Shown here: piece after piece, positions 1 to 8,228 of the stretch
Position numbering within the stretch: position 1 is the first letter of the stretch
Layout of the letters: each line of letters starts with the position of its first letter
Assembly (NCBI RefSeq): GCF_000719345.1
Contig: NZ_JOFX01000002.1
Location: 62,001-126,000, forward strand
Source of the DNA: Streptomyces sp. NRRL F-2664
GTDB lineage: Bacteria > Actinomycetota > Actinomycetes > Streptomycetales > Streptomycetaceae
DNA: 64,000 nucleotides
Direction: 5' to 3'
The notes under the pieces: model-generated
The model's database searches: none
Told to the model about the DNA's origin: nothing
The model's input: only the letters and a program-made list of their open reading frames with translations
Translations under genes and position numbers: made by a program

Positions 1-953
1 CACTCCTCGGCCCCTCCGGCTCGGGCAAGACCACCGCCCTGCGCGCCGTCGCCGGCTTCGTACGGCCCGTCGCGGGCCGGGTCCTCATCGGCGGCCGGGA
101 CGTCACCGCGCTCCCGCCGCACAAGCGCGGCATCGGCATGGTCGTGCAGCAGTACGCGCTCTTCCCGCACATGCGGGTCGAGGACAACGTCGCCTTCGGC
201 CTCAAGGCCCAGAAGGCACCGAAGGCCGGCATACCCGGCCGGGTGATCGAGGCCCTGGAGCTGACGGGCATGGCCGCCTACGCCCGGCGCTACCCGCGCG
301 AGCTGTCCGGCGGCCAGCAGCAGCGCGTCGCCATCGCCCGCGCCCTCGCCATCCGCCCCGGTGTGCTCCTGCTGGACGAGCCGCTCTCCGCCCTCGACGC
401 GCAGCTGCGCTCCGGGATGCTCGCCGAACTGGCCCGGCTGCACCGCGAACTGCCCGACGTGTCCATCCTGTACGTCACCCACGACCAGGTGGAGGCGCTC
501 ACGCTCGCCGACCGGATCGCCGTCATGGACCGGGCCCGACTCCAGGACTGCGGCACTCCGCAGGAGCTGTACCGGGCTCCGCGCACCGAGTTCACCGCGT
601 CCTTCGTCGGCAACGCCAACCTGCTGCCCGTCACGGTGGCCGAGAGCGGCGCGGTCTTCGAGGGCCGCACGCTGGCGCTCGACCGCGGGAGGGCGGCGCC
701 GGGCTCCACCGCGACCCTGTGCGTACGCCCGCACCTGCTCGGCCTCGGCGCCGGCCCGAACGCGCTGAGCGGCACCATCGCCGAAGTGCAGTGGCGGGGC
801 TCGACGCACCGCCTGTACGTCGATGTCGCCGGCCACCGGGTGAAGGCGGACCTCCCCGAGCTGCGGGAGACGCCCGCGCTGGGGGACCGGGTCACGCTGC
901 ACTTCGAGCCGCGGGACGCGGTTCTGCTCGCTGCGGGGGTGGCCCGTGCCTGA
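1..953 (+). CDS. ABC transporter ATP-binding protein, 5'-truncated by window edge (phosphonate/iron-type importer)
   Basis: Only the C-terminal 316 codons are present; the reading frame enters at base 3. Visible in order: Walker A GPSGSGKTT at the very start, Q-loop QQYALFPHM, signature LSGGQQQRVAIARALA, Walker B LLLDEPLSALD, switch histidine in YVTHDQVEA, then a C-terminal TOBE-like region. It powers import by two permeases and a lipoprotein encoded directly downstream, whose first start overlaps this stop codon by 8 bases. The gene set resembles Fbp-type ferric and 2-aminoethylphosphonate importers. The phosphatase-like genes that follow make me prefer a phosphonate or phosphoester substrate, which is inference. 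Confidence 0.93.
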   Translation, partial: LLGPSGSGKTTALRAVAGFVRPVAGRVLIGGRDVTALPPHKRGIGMVVQQYALFPHMRVEDNVAFGLKAQKAPKAGIPGRVIEALELTGMAAYARRYPRELSGGQQQRVAIARALAIRPGVLLLDEPLSALDAQLRSGMLAELARLHRELPDVSILYVTHDQVEALTLADRIAVMDRARLQDCGTPQELYRAPRTEFTASFVGNANLLPVTVAESGAVFEGRTLALDRGRAAPGSTATLCVRPHLLGLGAGPNALSGTIAEVQWRGSTHRLYVDVAGHRVKADLPELRETPALGDRVTLHFEPRDAVLLAAGVARA

Positions 954-1965
954 CGCCTCGCGGCGAGCCCTGCCGCCCCTCCCGCCGGAGGATCGGGGCT
1001 CCGCCCCGGGCCCCGCGCCTCAAGCGCCGGCGGGGCTGCATGATCGGGGCTCCGCCCCGGGCCCCGCGCCTCAAACGCCGGCGGGGCTGGGAGGGCGGGG
1101 CTCCGGCCCGGGGGTGGTGGGTGTCGGCGGGGGGTGGAAGGGATGGGTGGTGCCGCGCAGCGTATGGGCGCTGCCGCCCGTCGCCGTGCTCGCGGTGCTG
1201 TTCCTCCATCCGCTCGCGCTCGTCGTGCAGCAGTCCCTCACCCCCGACGGTGGCGGCGGCCCCTTCGACGCCTACGCCCGGGTCTTCGCGTCGCCCGCCT
1301 TCCTCGACGCCCTGGGGACCACCGTCCTGCTGGCCGTGGGCGCCACCGCCGGCTGCCTGCTCCTCGGGTTCACGCTCGCACTGATCATCGCCTTCGTGCC
1401 CTTCCCCGGGGCCCGGGCCGTCGCGAAGTCCATCGACGTCTTCCTCTCCTTCCCCTCCTTCCTCATCACCCTCGCCCTCCTCTTCGTCTACGGCACCGTC
1501 GGTATGGCCAACGGCCTCGTCACCGAGCTCACCGGCGCCGCCGAAGGGCCCTTCCGCTTCCTGGCCACCCCCTGGGGCGTCCTGCTCGCGGAGATCACCT
1601 ACTTCACGCCCTTTGTGATCCGCCCCCTCCTCGCCGCCTTCTCCCTACTGGACTCCGCCCAGCTGGAGGTCGCCGCGGGCCTCGGCGCCCGCCCCGCCCG
1701 CATCGTCCGGCAGGTGATCCTGCCCGAGGCGCTCCCCGCCCTCGGCGCCGGCGGCAGCCTCGTCCTCGTCATGTGCCTCAACGAGTTCGGGATCGTCCTG
1801 TTCACCGGGGCCAAGGACGTCACGACCCTGCCGATGCTGATCTACGGCAAGGCCATCCTCGAATCCGACTATCCGGCCGCCTGCGTGGTCGCCGTCGTCA
1901 ACATCGCGATCTCCGTCGGCCTGTTCGGCCTCTACCGGGTGGTGAGCAGACGTGCTGGTGCATAG
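946..1965 (+). CDS. ABC transporter permease 1 (2-aminoethylphosphonate/ferric-type)
   Basis: Inner-membrane permease with about six hydrophobic segments. The cytoplasmic EAA loop is seen as EVAAGLGARPARIVRQVILPE. The GTG at 946 overlaps the ATPase stop, suggesting translational coupling. The first ~65 residues under this start are abnormal: they are a Gly/Ala/Pro-rich translation of a 51-bp tandem DNA repeat. A second start, GTG at 1147 or 1150, sits just behind a GAAGGGA ribosome site and gives a protein beginning VPRSVWALPPV, which looks like a normal permease N-terminus. Which start is used cannot be settled from sequence. The stop overlaps the next permease start. Confidence 0.9.
   Translation: MPDASRRALPPLPPEDRGSAPGPAPQAPAGLHDRGSAPGPAPQTPAGLGGRGSGPGVVGVGGGWKGWVVPRSVWALPPVAVLAVLFLHPLALVVQQSLTPDGGGGPFDAYARVFASPAFLDALGTTVLLAVGATAGCLLLGFTLALIIAFVPFPGARAVAKSIDVFLSFPSFLITLALLFVYGTVGMANGLVTELTGAAEGPFRFLATPWGVLLAEITYFTPFVIRPLLAAFSLLDSAQLEVAAGLGARPARIVRQVILPEALPALGAGGSLVLVMCLNEFGIVLFTGAKDVTTLPMLIYGKAILESDYPAACVVAVVNIAISVGLFGLYRVVSRRAGA
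991..1115 (+). repeat. 51-bp tandem repeat, about 2.5 copies, at the permease N-terminus
   Basis: Copy 1 is 991-1038, copy 2 is 1042-1089, and a decayed third part runs 1090-1115. Each begins GATCGGGGCTCCGCCCCGGG and ends CGCCGGCGGGGCTG. The 51-bp period keeps the reading frame and encodes repeats of GSAPGPAPQ-APAGL type. The same element appears twice more near 35.6-35.9 kb, so it is a dispersed intergenic repeat of this genome. Confidence 0.85.
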
Positions 1966-2749
1966 CAAGGCCGGCCGCTGGGCGGCATGGTGCCTCTTCG
2001 GCCTCCTCTTCCTGCCCCTCTTCGCCCTTCCCCTGCTCGTCGTGGTCGCGGCGTCCTTCGCGACCCACTGGTCCGGCGCCCTCCCCTCCGGCCCGACCAC
2101 CGCGAACTACGCGGCCGCCGTACGCGGCGAATCCCTCCAGGCGCTCACCACCAGCCTGGTCACCGCCGTCACCGCGAGCCTCCTCGCGCTCACCCTCGGC
2201 ACCTGGGCCGCGCTGGCCGGCGCCGCACTGCGCCGACGCGGCAGACGCCTGCTCGACGCGCTGTTCGTGCTGCCCGTCGCCGTGCCGTCCGTGGTGGTCG
2301 GCCTCGCCGTGCTCGTCGCGTTCAGCCGCCCGCCCGTCCTGCTCAACGGCACCGGCTCCATCGTCGTCCTCGCACACACCGTCCTCGTCACCGCGTTCGC
2401 CCACCAGTCGGTCTCGGCGGCGATCGTCCGCCTCGACCCCGCCTACGAGCAGGCGGCCGCCTCCCTGGGCGCCCGCCCCGCGTACGTCCTGTGGCGGGTC
2501 CGGCTGCCCCTGCTGCTGCCGTCCCTCACGGCCGCGGCCGGCCTCTGCTTCGCCCTGTCCATGGGCGAGCTGAGCGCCACGATGATGCTCTACCCGCCGG
2601 ACTGGATGCCCCTGCCGGTCCGCGTCTTCACCGCCACCGACCGCGGTTCGCTCTTCAGCGGCTCCGCCGTCGCCGTGGTCCTGATGGCCGCCACCCTGCT
2701 GGTGCTGCTGGCCGTCTCCCGCGTCCGCACCAGGGCCTCGTACCGCTGA
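1952..2749 (+). CDS. ABC transporter permease 2 (2-aminoethylphosphonate/ferric-type)
   Basis: Second membrane subunit of the importer, 265 aa, with a signal-anchor-like first segment (CLFGLLFLPLFALPLL) and about six membrane spans. The EAA loop reads YEQAAASLGARPAYVLWRVRLP, so both permeases carry the ATPase-docking motif. The GTG start lies inside the end of the upstream permease (14-base overlap). The lipoprotein gene begins 35 bases downstream with AAGGAA in front. Separate permease genes, rather than one fused FbpB-type protein, match the phosphonate-type arrangement. Substrate is inferred only. Confidence 0.92.
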   Translation: MLVHSKAGRWAAWCLFGLLFLPLFALPLLVVVAASFATHWSGALPSGPTTANYAAAVRGESLQALTTSLVTAVTASLLALTLGTWAALAGAALRRRGRRLLDALFVLPVAVPSVVVGLAVLVAFSRPPVLLNGTGSIVVLAHTVLVTAFAHQSVSAAIVRLDPAYEQAAASLGARPAYVLWRVRLPLLLPSLTAAAGLCFALSMGELSATMMLYPPDWMPLPVRVFTATDRGSLFSGSAVAVVLMAATLLVLLAVSRVRTRASYR

Positions 2750-2784
2750 TACCCGCCGACCCCCCTTCCCCGTAAGGAAGTTCC

Positions 2785-3858
2785 ATGCCCAGAACGCTCG
2801 TCCTGCGCACCGCCGGCGCCGTCACCGGCAGCCTCGCCCTCACCGTCTCCCTGACCGCCTGCGGCGGCTCCTCCGCGGCGGACTCCAGGGCCGCCGAGAA
2901 GGTCGTCACCGTCTACAGCGCGGACGGCCTCAAGGGCGAGAAGGGCGACGGCTGGTACGACCGGGTCTTCGCCGACTTCACCAGGAAGACCGGCATCGAG
3001 GTCAAGTACGTCGAAGGCGGCTCCGGCGAGATGGTGCAGCGCGCCGTCCGCGAGAGGACCAACACCCAGGCGGACGTACTGATCACCCTGCCGCCCTTCA
3101 TCCAGCAGGCCGACGGCAAGGGGCTGCTCCAGTCCTATGTCCCCCGGGGCGCCGACCAGGTCAACGGCGCGGACAAGTCCACCGAGGGGAAGTGGACCTC
3201 GGTCGTCAACAACTACTTCGGCTTCGTCCACAACAAGAAGGAGCTTCCCGAGGCCCCCAGGACCTGGGAGGAGCTCCTGGACGCCCGCTACAAGGGCAGG
3301 CTCCAGTACTCCACCCCCGGTGTCGCGGGCGACGGCACCGCCGTCCTCATCAAGGCCATGCACGACTTCGGCGGCAAGGAGCCGGCGATGGACTACCTGA
3401 AGAAGCTCCAGGCCAACAACGTCGGCCCGTCCTCCTCCACCAGCAAGCTCGCGCCGAAGACCGACAAGGGCGAGCTGCTCGTCGCCAACGGCGACGTCCA
3501 GATGAACTTCGCGCAGTCCAAGTCCATGCCGAACCTGGGCATCTGGTTCCCCGCGAGACAAGGCGGCAGGCCCACCACCTTCGCCCTGCCCTACGCGGCG
3601 GGCCTGGTCGACAAGGCCCCGCACGCCGAGAACGGCAGGAAGCTCCTCGACCACCTGCTCGGCGAAGAGGCGCAGAGGCTGGTCAGTGAGGTGGGCGGCG
3701 GCTTCCCGGCCCGTACGGACGTCAAGCCCACCGACGCCAACGCCGTCGAACTCACCAGGCTCATGAGCGGAGTGGAGGTCTTCGAGCCGGACTGGGCCGA
3801 CATCGACAAGAACTTCACCGCGTACGTCGACGCGTGGAAGTCGGCCACCGGAAGCTGA
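2785..3858 (+). CDS. ABC transporter substrate-binding lipoprotein (2-aminoethylphosphonate-type)
   Basis: Extracellular solute-binding protein of 357 aa. The N-terminus has a signal peptide ending in a lipobox LTAC (Cys about residue 27), so the mature protein is lipid-anchored outside the membrane. The body begins VVTVYSADGLKGEKG, typical of the Fe3+/2-aminoethylphosphonate/thiamine-type class of periplasmic receptors, and matches that class in length. It is the last gene of the ATPase-permease-permease-receptor set, with AAGGAA six bases before its ATG. The ligand could also be iron or another phosphorus compound; the adjacent phosphatase-superfamily gene favours phosphorus. Confidence 0.9.
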   Translation: MPRTLVLRTAGAVTGSLALTVSLTACGGSSAADSRAAEKVVTVYSADGLKGEKGDGWYDRVFADFTRKTGIEVKYVEGGSGEMVQRAVRERTNTQADVLITLPPFIQQADGKGLLQSYVPRGADQVNGADKSTEGKWTSVVNNYFGFVHNKKELPEAPRTWEELLDARYKGRLQYSTPGVAGDGTAVLIKAMHDFGGKEPAMDYLKKLQANNVGPSSSTSKLAPKTDKGELLVANGDVQMNFAQSKSMPNLGIWFPARQGGRPTTFALPYAAGLVDKAPHAENGRKLLDHLLGEEAQRLVSEVGGGFPARTDVKPTDANAVELTRLMSGVEVFEPDWADIDKNFTAYVDAWKSATGS

Positions 3859-3989
3859 CCGGTCGCTTCCCGGTCACCCGGGACCGGCAGAGTCTTCCCT
3901 GCATAACGGGTCTGGACCGAGGACCGCACCCTCGGTCCGGGCCCGGCGCATGTCCCCAGCGCCTTCCACGACCACTCCCGGAGGAGTTC

Positions 3990-5519
3990 GTGTCCCCAGC
4001 CGTTCCCGTCGGACGCACCCCCGTCGGACGCACCCTCGCCGTGGCCGCCACCGCCACCGCCCTGCTCGCCACCGCCCTCGGCACCCACCTCGCGACCGCC
4101 GCCGCCCTCACCGGCAAGGTCCTCGTCATCGGTGTCGACGGTGCGGTCCTCGACCGCGTCCGAGCCGCCGACGCCCCCCACCTGAAGGGCCTGATGGCCC
4201 AGGGGCTGACCGCCCGCAGCACCCTGTACGCGAGCCCGATGGCCGCCACCTCCTCGGGCCCCGGCTGGTCCACCGTCGCGACCGGGGTCTGGCCCGACCG
4301 GCACGGGGTGAAGGACAACTCCTTCATTGGCAAGAACTACGCCGCCCACCCCGACTTCCTCACCCGGATCGAGAACGCCCGGCCGACGCTCAACACCTAC
4401 GCGGCCGCCGACTGGGAGCCCATCACCTCCACCGACCAGAACGGACCGATCTTCTCCGCCAAGGTCGACAAGCGCCTCTCCCTCAAGGGCGACCGCGACG
4501 GCTACCGCAACGAGGACCCGAAGATCGCCGCCGCGGCCGCAGCCGAACTGCGCGACCGGAACCCGGATGCCGCCTTCGTCTACCTCGGCGAGATCGACGC
4601 CGCCGGGCACTCCCACGGTGCCGCCAGTCAGCAGTACCTCGACGCCGTCGGCCGGGTCGACGCCCTGGTCGGGCAGCTCCTCACCGCGGTGCGGAACCGC
4701 CCGACGTACGGCCAGGAGAACTGGAAGATCCTGGTCACCACCGACCACGGCCACGTCCCCTCCGGCGGCCACGGGGGCTCGACCCTCGCCGAGCGGAGCA
4801 CCTTCGTGATCGCCAAGGGCGCTGGAATCCCGGCCGGTTCGGTCCGCGACGACGTCAAGCTGTCCGACGTGGCCGCGACCGTCCTCGCCCAGGTCGGCGT
4901 CAGCACCGCCGGCCTCGACGGAGTCCCGCTCGGCGCCCCGGACGCCGACCCGTTCGACACCGTACGCCCCGCCCTGCGGGGCCGCGTGGACGAGACGGGC
5001 ATCCCGGCCGATGTGAAGGGCTTCACGCACACCCCGCCGGCCGGCTGGTCCGTCGACAACTCCCGGATGGGCACGGGTGGCGTCACCGAATGGGCCGGGT
5101 GGGCCTTCGCGACCGACGAGTTCTGGACCCAGTCGCAGCGCGACCAGTGGCGCGAGCTGAACGTGCGCTCCCGTGACGTCTTCGCCGTCGCCGACTCCGA
5201 CGAGTGGGACGACAAGGCCCACACCGGCACCTTCGACTCCACCCTCGTCACCCCCAAGTGGCCGGTCACGGGCGGCAGTACCCGCACCCTCGCCTTCCGT
5301 ACGCACTACCGCCACGAGGCCGGCCAGACCGCCCAGGTCCTCGTCTCCTACAACGGCGCCGCCCCGGCGGTGGTGAAGACCTACACCGCCGACGCCCTGG
5401 CCAAGGCGGAGTCCCTGAACCTCCAGGTCCCGGCCGGCGCCACCGACGTCCAGGTCCGCTTCCGCTACAGCGGCGACAACAACTGGTTCTGGACCGTCGA
5501 CGACGTCCGTCTGGGCTGA
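3990..5519 (+). CDS. Secreted alkaline-phosphatase-superfamily hydrolase (nucleotide pyrophosphatase/phosphodiesterase type)
   Basis: A 509-aa exported metallo-hydrolase. The GTG at 3990 has GGAGG five bases upstream and gives a proper signal peptide (LAVAATATALLATALGTHLATAAAL). Metal-ligand motifs of the superfamily are visible: IGVDGAV near the N-terminus, the nucleophile loop TSSGPGWSTVATG, GEIDAAGHSHG, and TTDHGHVPSGGHGG. The last ~170 residues (from about GWAFATDEFW) form an extra, probably beta-sandwich, domain. It follows the importer by 131 bases and could release phosphate or phosphonate outside the cell for uptake. Specific substrate unknown. Confidence 0.9.
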   Translation: MSPAVPVGRTPVGRTLAVAATATALLATALGTHLATAAALTGKVLVIGVDGAVLDRVRAADAPHLKGLMAQGLTARSTLYASPMAATSSGPGWSTVATGVWPDRHGVKDNSFIGKNYAAHPDFLTRIENARPTLNTYAAADWEPITSTDQNGPIFSAKVDKRLSLKGDRDGYRNEDPKIAAAAAAELRDRNPDAAFVYLGEIDAAGHSHGAASQQYLDAVGRVDALVGQLLTAVRNRPTYGQENWKILVTTDHGHVPSGGHGGSTLAERSTFVIAKGAGIPAGSVRDDVKLSDVAATVLAQVGVSTAGLDGVPLGAPDADPFDTVRPALRGRVDETGIPADVKGFTHTPPAGWSVDNSRMGTGGVTEWAGWAFATDEFWTQSQRDQWRELNVRSRDVFAVADSDEWDDKAHTGTFDSTLVTPKWPVTGGSTRTLAFRTHYRHEAGQTAQVLVSYNGAAPAVVKTYTADALAKAESLNLQVPAGATDVQVRFRYSGDNNWFWTVDDVRLG

Positions 5520-5583
5520 CCCGCCCCGGCCCCGCCCCGGCCGCCCGCCCCATCGGCCGGGCGGTGCCAGGGCGCCCCGGAGT

Positions 5584-5618
5584 CCGGGCCGTGGACGTCC
5601 CTCCCGTCCACGGCCCGG
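5584..5618. terminator. Perfect 14-bp hairpin after the phosphatase gene
   Basis: CCGGGCCGTGGACG and CGTCCACGGCCCGG are exact complements around a 7-base loop. It lies 65 bases after the phosphatase stop and before the HAD gene. It has no U-tract, which is usual for actinobacterial terminators. Confidence 0.65.
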
Positions 5619-5694
5619 CCCGGATAGGGTGGAGAAACAGGTGGTACAGACCAGAAGTCGGGGTCGCAGGCACGCGAGAGCGGAGAGCAGTCCA

Positions 5695-6474
5695 GTGGCA
5701 GAGCGCAAGCCGATCGAATCGTGGCTCACCGACATGGACGGGGTCCTCATCCACGAGGGCACCCCGATCCCGGGCGCGGATGCCTTCATCAAGCGGCTGC
5801 GCGAGTCCGGCAAGCCCTTCCTGGTGCTCACCAACAACTCCATCTACACCCCCCGGGACCTCCAGGCCCGGCTGTCCCGCATGGGACTGGCCGTCCCCGT
5901 CGAGAACATCTGGACCTCCGCCCTGGCCACGGCGAAGTTCCTGGACGACCAGCGCCCGGGCGGCACGGCGTACGTCATCGGCGAGGCCGGCCTGACGACC
6001 GCCCTGCACGACATCGGCTACGTCCTCACGGACCACGAGCCCGACTACGTGGTCCTGGGCGAGACCCGCACCTACAGTTTCGAGGCGATGACGAAGGCGG
6101 TCCGCCTGATCAACGCGGGCGCCCGCTTCATCTGCACCAACCCCGACGAGACCGGCCCCTCCACCGAGGGCCCGCTCCCGGCCACCGGCGCCGTCGCCGC
6201 GCTGATCACCAAGGCGACCGGCAAGCAGCCGTACTTCGCGGGCAAGCCGAACCCGCTGATGATGCGCACCGGGCTCAACGCCATCGGCGCGCACTCCGAG
6301 ACCAGCGCGATGATCGGCGACCGGATGGACACCGACGTGCTGGCCGGTCTGGAGGCGGGCATGCAGACCTTCCTCGTCCTGACCGGCCTGACGACCGAGC
6401 AGGACACCGAGAGGTTCCCGTACCGCCCGACCAAGACGGTCGCCTCGATCGCGGACCTGGTCGACCTGGTCTGA
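5695..6474 (+). CDS. HAD-IIA family phosphatase (NagD-like)
   Basis: Cytoplasmic HAD hydrolase of 259 aa, the usual size for subclass IIA. Motifs: I DMDGVL, II VLTNNS, III lysine in GKPNPLMM, IV MIGDRMDTDVLAG. A capping domain lies between II and III. The GTG at 5695 is chosen because the protein then starts VAERKPIESWLTDMDG; the upstream in-frame ATG at 5629 would add a 22-residue basic tail without domain support. It lies downstream of the phosphorus-uptake genes, but a strong hairpin separates them, so co-transcription is doubtful. Real substrate unknown (nucleotide or sugar phosphate in family members). Confidence 0.92.
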   Translation: MAERKPIESWLTDMDGVLIHEGTPIPGADAFIKRLRESGKPFLVLTNNSIYTPRDLQARLSRMGLAVPVENIWTSALATAKFLDDQRPGGTAYVIGEAGLTTALHDIGYVLTDHEPDYVVLGETRTYSFEAMTKAVRLINAGARFICTNPDETGPSTEGPLPATGAVAALITKATGKQPYFAGKPNPLMMRTGLNAIGAHSETSAMIGDRMDTDVLAGLEAGMQTFLVLTGLTTEQDTERFPYRPTKTVASIADLVDLV

Positions 6475-6605
6475 CGGGCCTCGGTCGGCGGGCCCCGCGG
6501 CCGTCCGCGCGTACTGCGTTCGGGGCGTACGGCTGACACGTACGGCGCCGCTCCGGATGCGCGGCGGCGTGCCGCGCGTGAATCTCCTTGTCGAGGAGGT
6601 TCACC

Positions 6606-7214
6606 ATGCGCAGTGTTCCGATCGCTGTCCGCACCGCGACCGTCGCCGCCGTCCTGGCGGCCTGCTCCGCGGTGGCCGCGCCGACCGCCCTCGCGGGCGA
6701 GGAGGACCGCGGCGGCCGCGGCAGCATCACCGTCGACCCGAGCCCGGCCCACCCCGGGGCGCAGGTCAAGCTGCGCGTCCACGGGTGCGAGGGCAGCCGC
6801 GGAATGGCCAAGTCCGCCGTCTTCGTGGCGGACGCAGCCCTCTACGGGCGGGACGGCGGGCGCCACAGCCCGCTCCACGGTGACGCGATGATCAGTTCGC
6901 ACGCCTCGCCCGGCCGGCACGCCGTCCGGGTGTACTGCGACGGCGACGAGAAGTTCACCGGTTCCGTCCAGGTGTCCGCCTACCGGCACCCCTCCCACCA
7001 CGCCTCCCCGATCTGGCCGGTCCACGCCGGCGGCGGCGGTATGGCGGACCGGCCCGCACAGGCCCCCGGCCTGGTCACCGCGGCGAAGAAGGAGCACGAC
7101 GGCGGCGGCCCCGGCATGCCGCACACGCTGGTCGGCGCGGTGCTCGCCGCGGTGGCCACGCTGGCGGTCGCGGGCCGGGCGCTGACGCTGCGCCGCCGCC
7201 GCAGCGGTGAGTGA
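6606..7214 (+). CDS. Secreted membrane-anchored protein, probable class F sortase partner
   Basis: A 202-aa protein with an N-terminal signal peptide (AVLAACSAVAAPTALA), a ~120-residue external region, a Gly-rich spacer, then a C-terminal hydrophobic span (LVGAVLAAVATLAVAG) and a basic tail RRRRSGE. This is the order of a cell-wall sorting signal, but no LPxTG is present; the nearest is MPHTL just before the span. GAGGAGGT precedes the ATG at 6606. The sortase gene starts 15 bases after the stop, implying an operon. I do not recognise the family. Confidence 0.82.
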   Translation: MRSVPIAVRTATVAAVLAACSAVAAPTALAGEEDRGGRGSITVDPSPAHPGAQVKLRVHGCEGSRGMAKSAVFVADAALYGRDGGRHSPLHGDAMISSHASPGRHAVRVYCDGDEKFTGSVQVSAYRHPSHHASPIWPVHAGGGGMADRPAQAPGLVTAAKKEHDGGGPGMPHTLVGAVLAAVATLAVAGRALTLRRRRSGE

Positions 7215-7229
7215 GGGGACGGGTGCCGC

Positions 7230-7910
7230 GTGAGCGAGTGGCGGACGGACGACGAGGCCGCCAGGGCCTCCGCCGGCGGTCGGCTGCTGACCTTCGCGGC
7301 CTGGTCGGTGTTGGTGCTGGGCCTGTGGCTGTGGGGTCGTGAGCTGACGGTGGCGCCGGCCGCGTCCCCCGGTCGGGCCGGCGGGACGGTGGGCGCGGGC
7401 CTTCCGGCCGCGCACGCCCCCCTCGCCGCGTCCCCGCCGCAGCGTGTCGACGTGCCGTCCATAGGCGTCCAGGCCCCGGTGGTCCCGCGGGGCCTGGACA
7501 AGGACGGCGCGATCGATCCGCCGCCGTACGACAGCCCGGGCACGGTGGGCTGGTGGGGGCAGGGCGTCCAGCCGGGCGCGGCGGGGACGGCGCTGATGGT
7601 GGGGCACGTGGACACGCGCTCCAAGCCGGCGGTCTTCTACGGTCTGAGTTCCGCCCAGCCGGGTGACGCCGTGCGGGTGGTCCGGGCGGACGGTTCGGTC
7701 GCCGAGTTCACGATCGAGGACGTACGGGTCTACGAGCGCACGGCCTTCGACGCGCACGAGGCGTACGGTCCGCGGGTCGCGGGCCGCGCGGAACTGCGGC
7801 TCGTGACCTGCGGGGGAACGTACGACAAGGCGGCCAAGGCGTACACGGCGAACGTGGTGGTCTCCGCCTACCTGACGGGCGTCGGAGTCCGCCCCGGCAC
7901 GGCGGCGTGA
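7230..7910 (+). CDS. Class F sortase
   Basis: Membrane-anchored transpeptidase of 226 aa. An N-terminal span (LLTFAAWSVLVLGLWLWG) is followed by a short linker and a sortase fold. The catalytic histidine is in VGHVDTRSKPAVFY and the catalytic cysteine in LRLVTCGGTYD. Sortases cleave C-terminal sorting signals and attach proteins to peptidoglycan or to each other. Class F enzymes are typical of Actinobacteria and often stand alone beside one surface protein, as here. The GTG start is 15 bases after its presumed partner. Confidence 0.9.
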   Translation: MSEWRTDDEAARASAGGRLLTFAAWSVLVLGLWLWGRELTVAPAASPGRAGGTVGAGLPAAHAPLAASPPQRVDVPSIGVQAPVVPRGLDKDGAIDPPPYDSPGTVGWWGQGVQPGAAGTALMVGHVDTRSKPAVFYGLSSAQPGDAVRVVRADGSVAEFTIEDVRVYERTAFDAHEAYGPRVAGRAELRLVTCGGTYDKAAKAYTANVVVSAYLTGVGVRPGTAA

Positions 7911-7926
7911 CACCCGGCGCAACGAA

Positions 7927-7960
7927 GAAGCCCCTCACAGCTTTCACTGTGAGGGGCTTC
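7927..7960. terminator. Bidirectional terminator between sortase gene and tRNA-Lys
   Basis: GAAGCCCCTCACAG and CTGTGAGGGGCTTC pair perfectly (14 bp) around a 6-base loop. It can end the sortase transcript on + and the tRNA transcript on -. Confidence 0.8.
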
Positions 7961-7969
7961 CTCCGTCTG

Positions 7970-8043
7970 TGCGCCGCCAGGGACTCGAACCCCGGACCCG
8001 CTGATTAAGAGTCAGCTGCTCTAACCAACTGAGCTAGCGGCGC
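7970..8043 (-). tRNA. tRNA-Lys (anticodon CTT), copy 1
   Basis: On the minus strand the sequence folds as a full cloverleaf: acceptor GCGCCGC/GCGGCGC, D-loop with AGCTCAGTTGGTTAGAGC, anticodon loop CTCTTAA (anticodon CTT, lysine AAG codons), T-loop GGTTCGAGTCC, discriminator A. CCA is not encoded. Two further copies at 14682 and 28084 have the same sequence. Confidence 0.97.
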
Positions 8044-8132
8044 TTGCTGACAGGGAAAACTCTACCCCACCTGTGTGGGTGCTCGTGACCAGCCACGCCC
8101 GCCTTGTCCGATTAACCCATGTTTGAGCGGTT

Positions 8133-8146
8133 TATCGTGCACGATA
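8133..8146. promoter_or_regulatory. 14-bp perfect palindrome upstream of the peptidoglycan-binding protein gene
   Basis: TATCGTGCACGATA is a perfect palindrome about 85 bases before the ATG at 8229. It is followed by an imperfect hairpin at 8161-8183. Such a site in an AT-enriched spot suggests an operator; the protein that would bind is unknown. Confidence 0.4.
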
Positions 8147-8228
8147 TGTCTGCGCCGACCGCATCTGATGCTTTATCAGGTGCGGCCCCGGTCGACCACC
8201 GGAACAGCAGGGGAGTGGACGGAACCGC

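Noticed and set aside
3591-5843. 750-codon open frame on the minus strand opposite the lipoprotein and phosphatase genes
   Set aside because: Gly/Val/Arg-rich shadow of two clear plus-strand genes; no domain and reversed codon bias.
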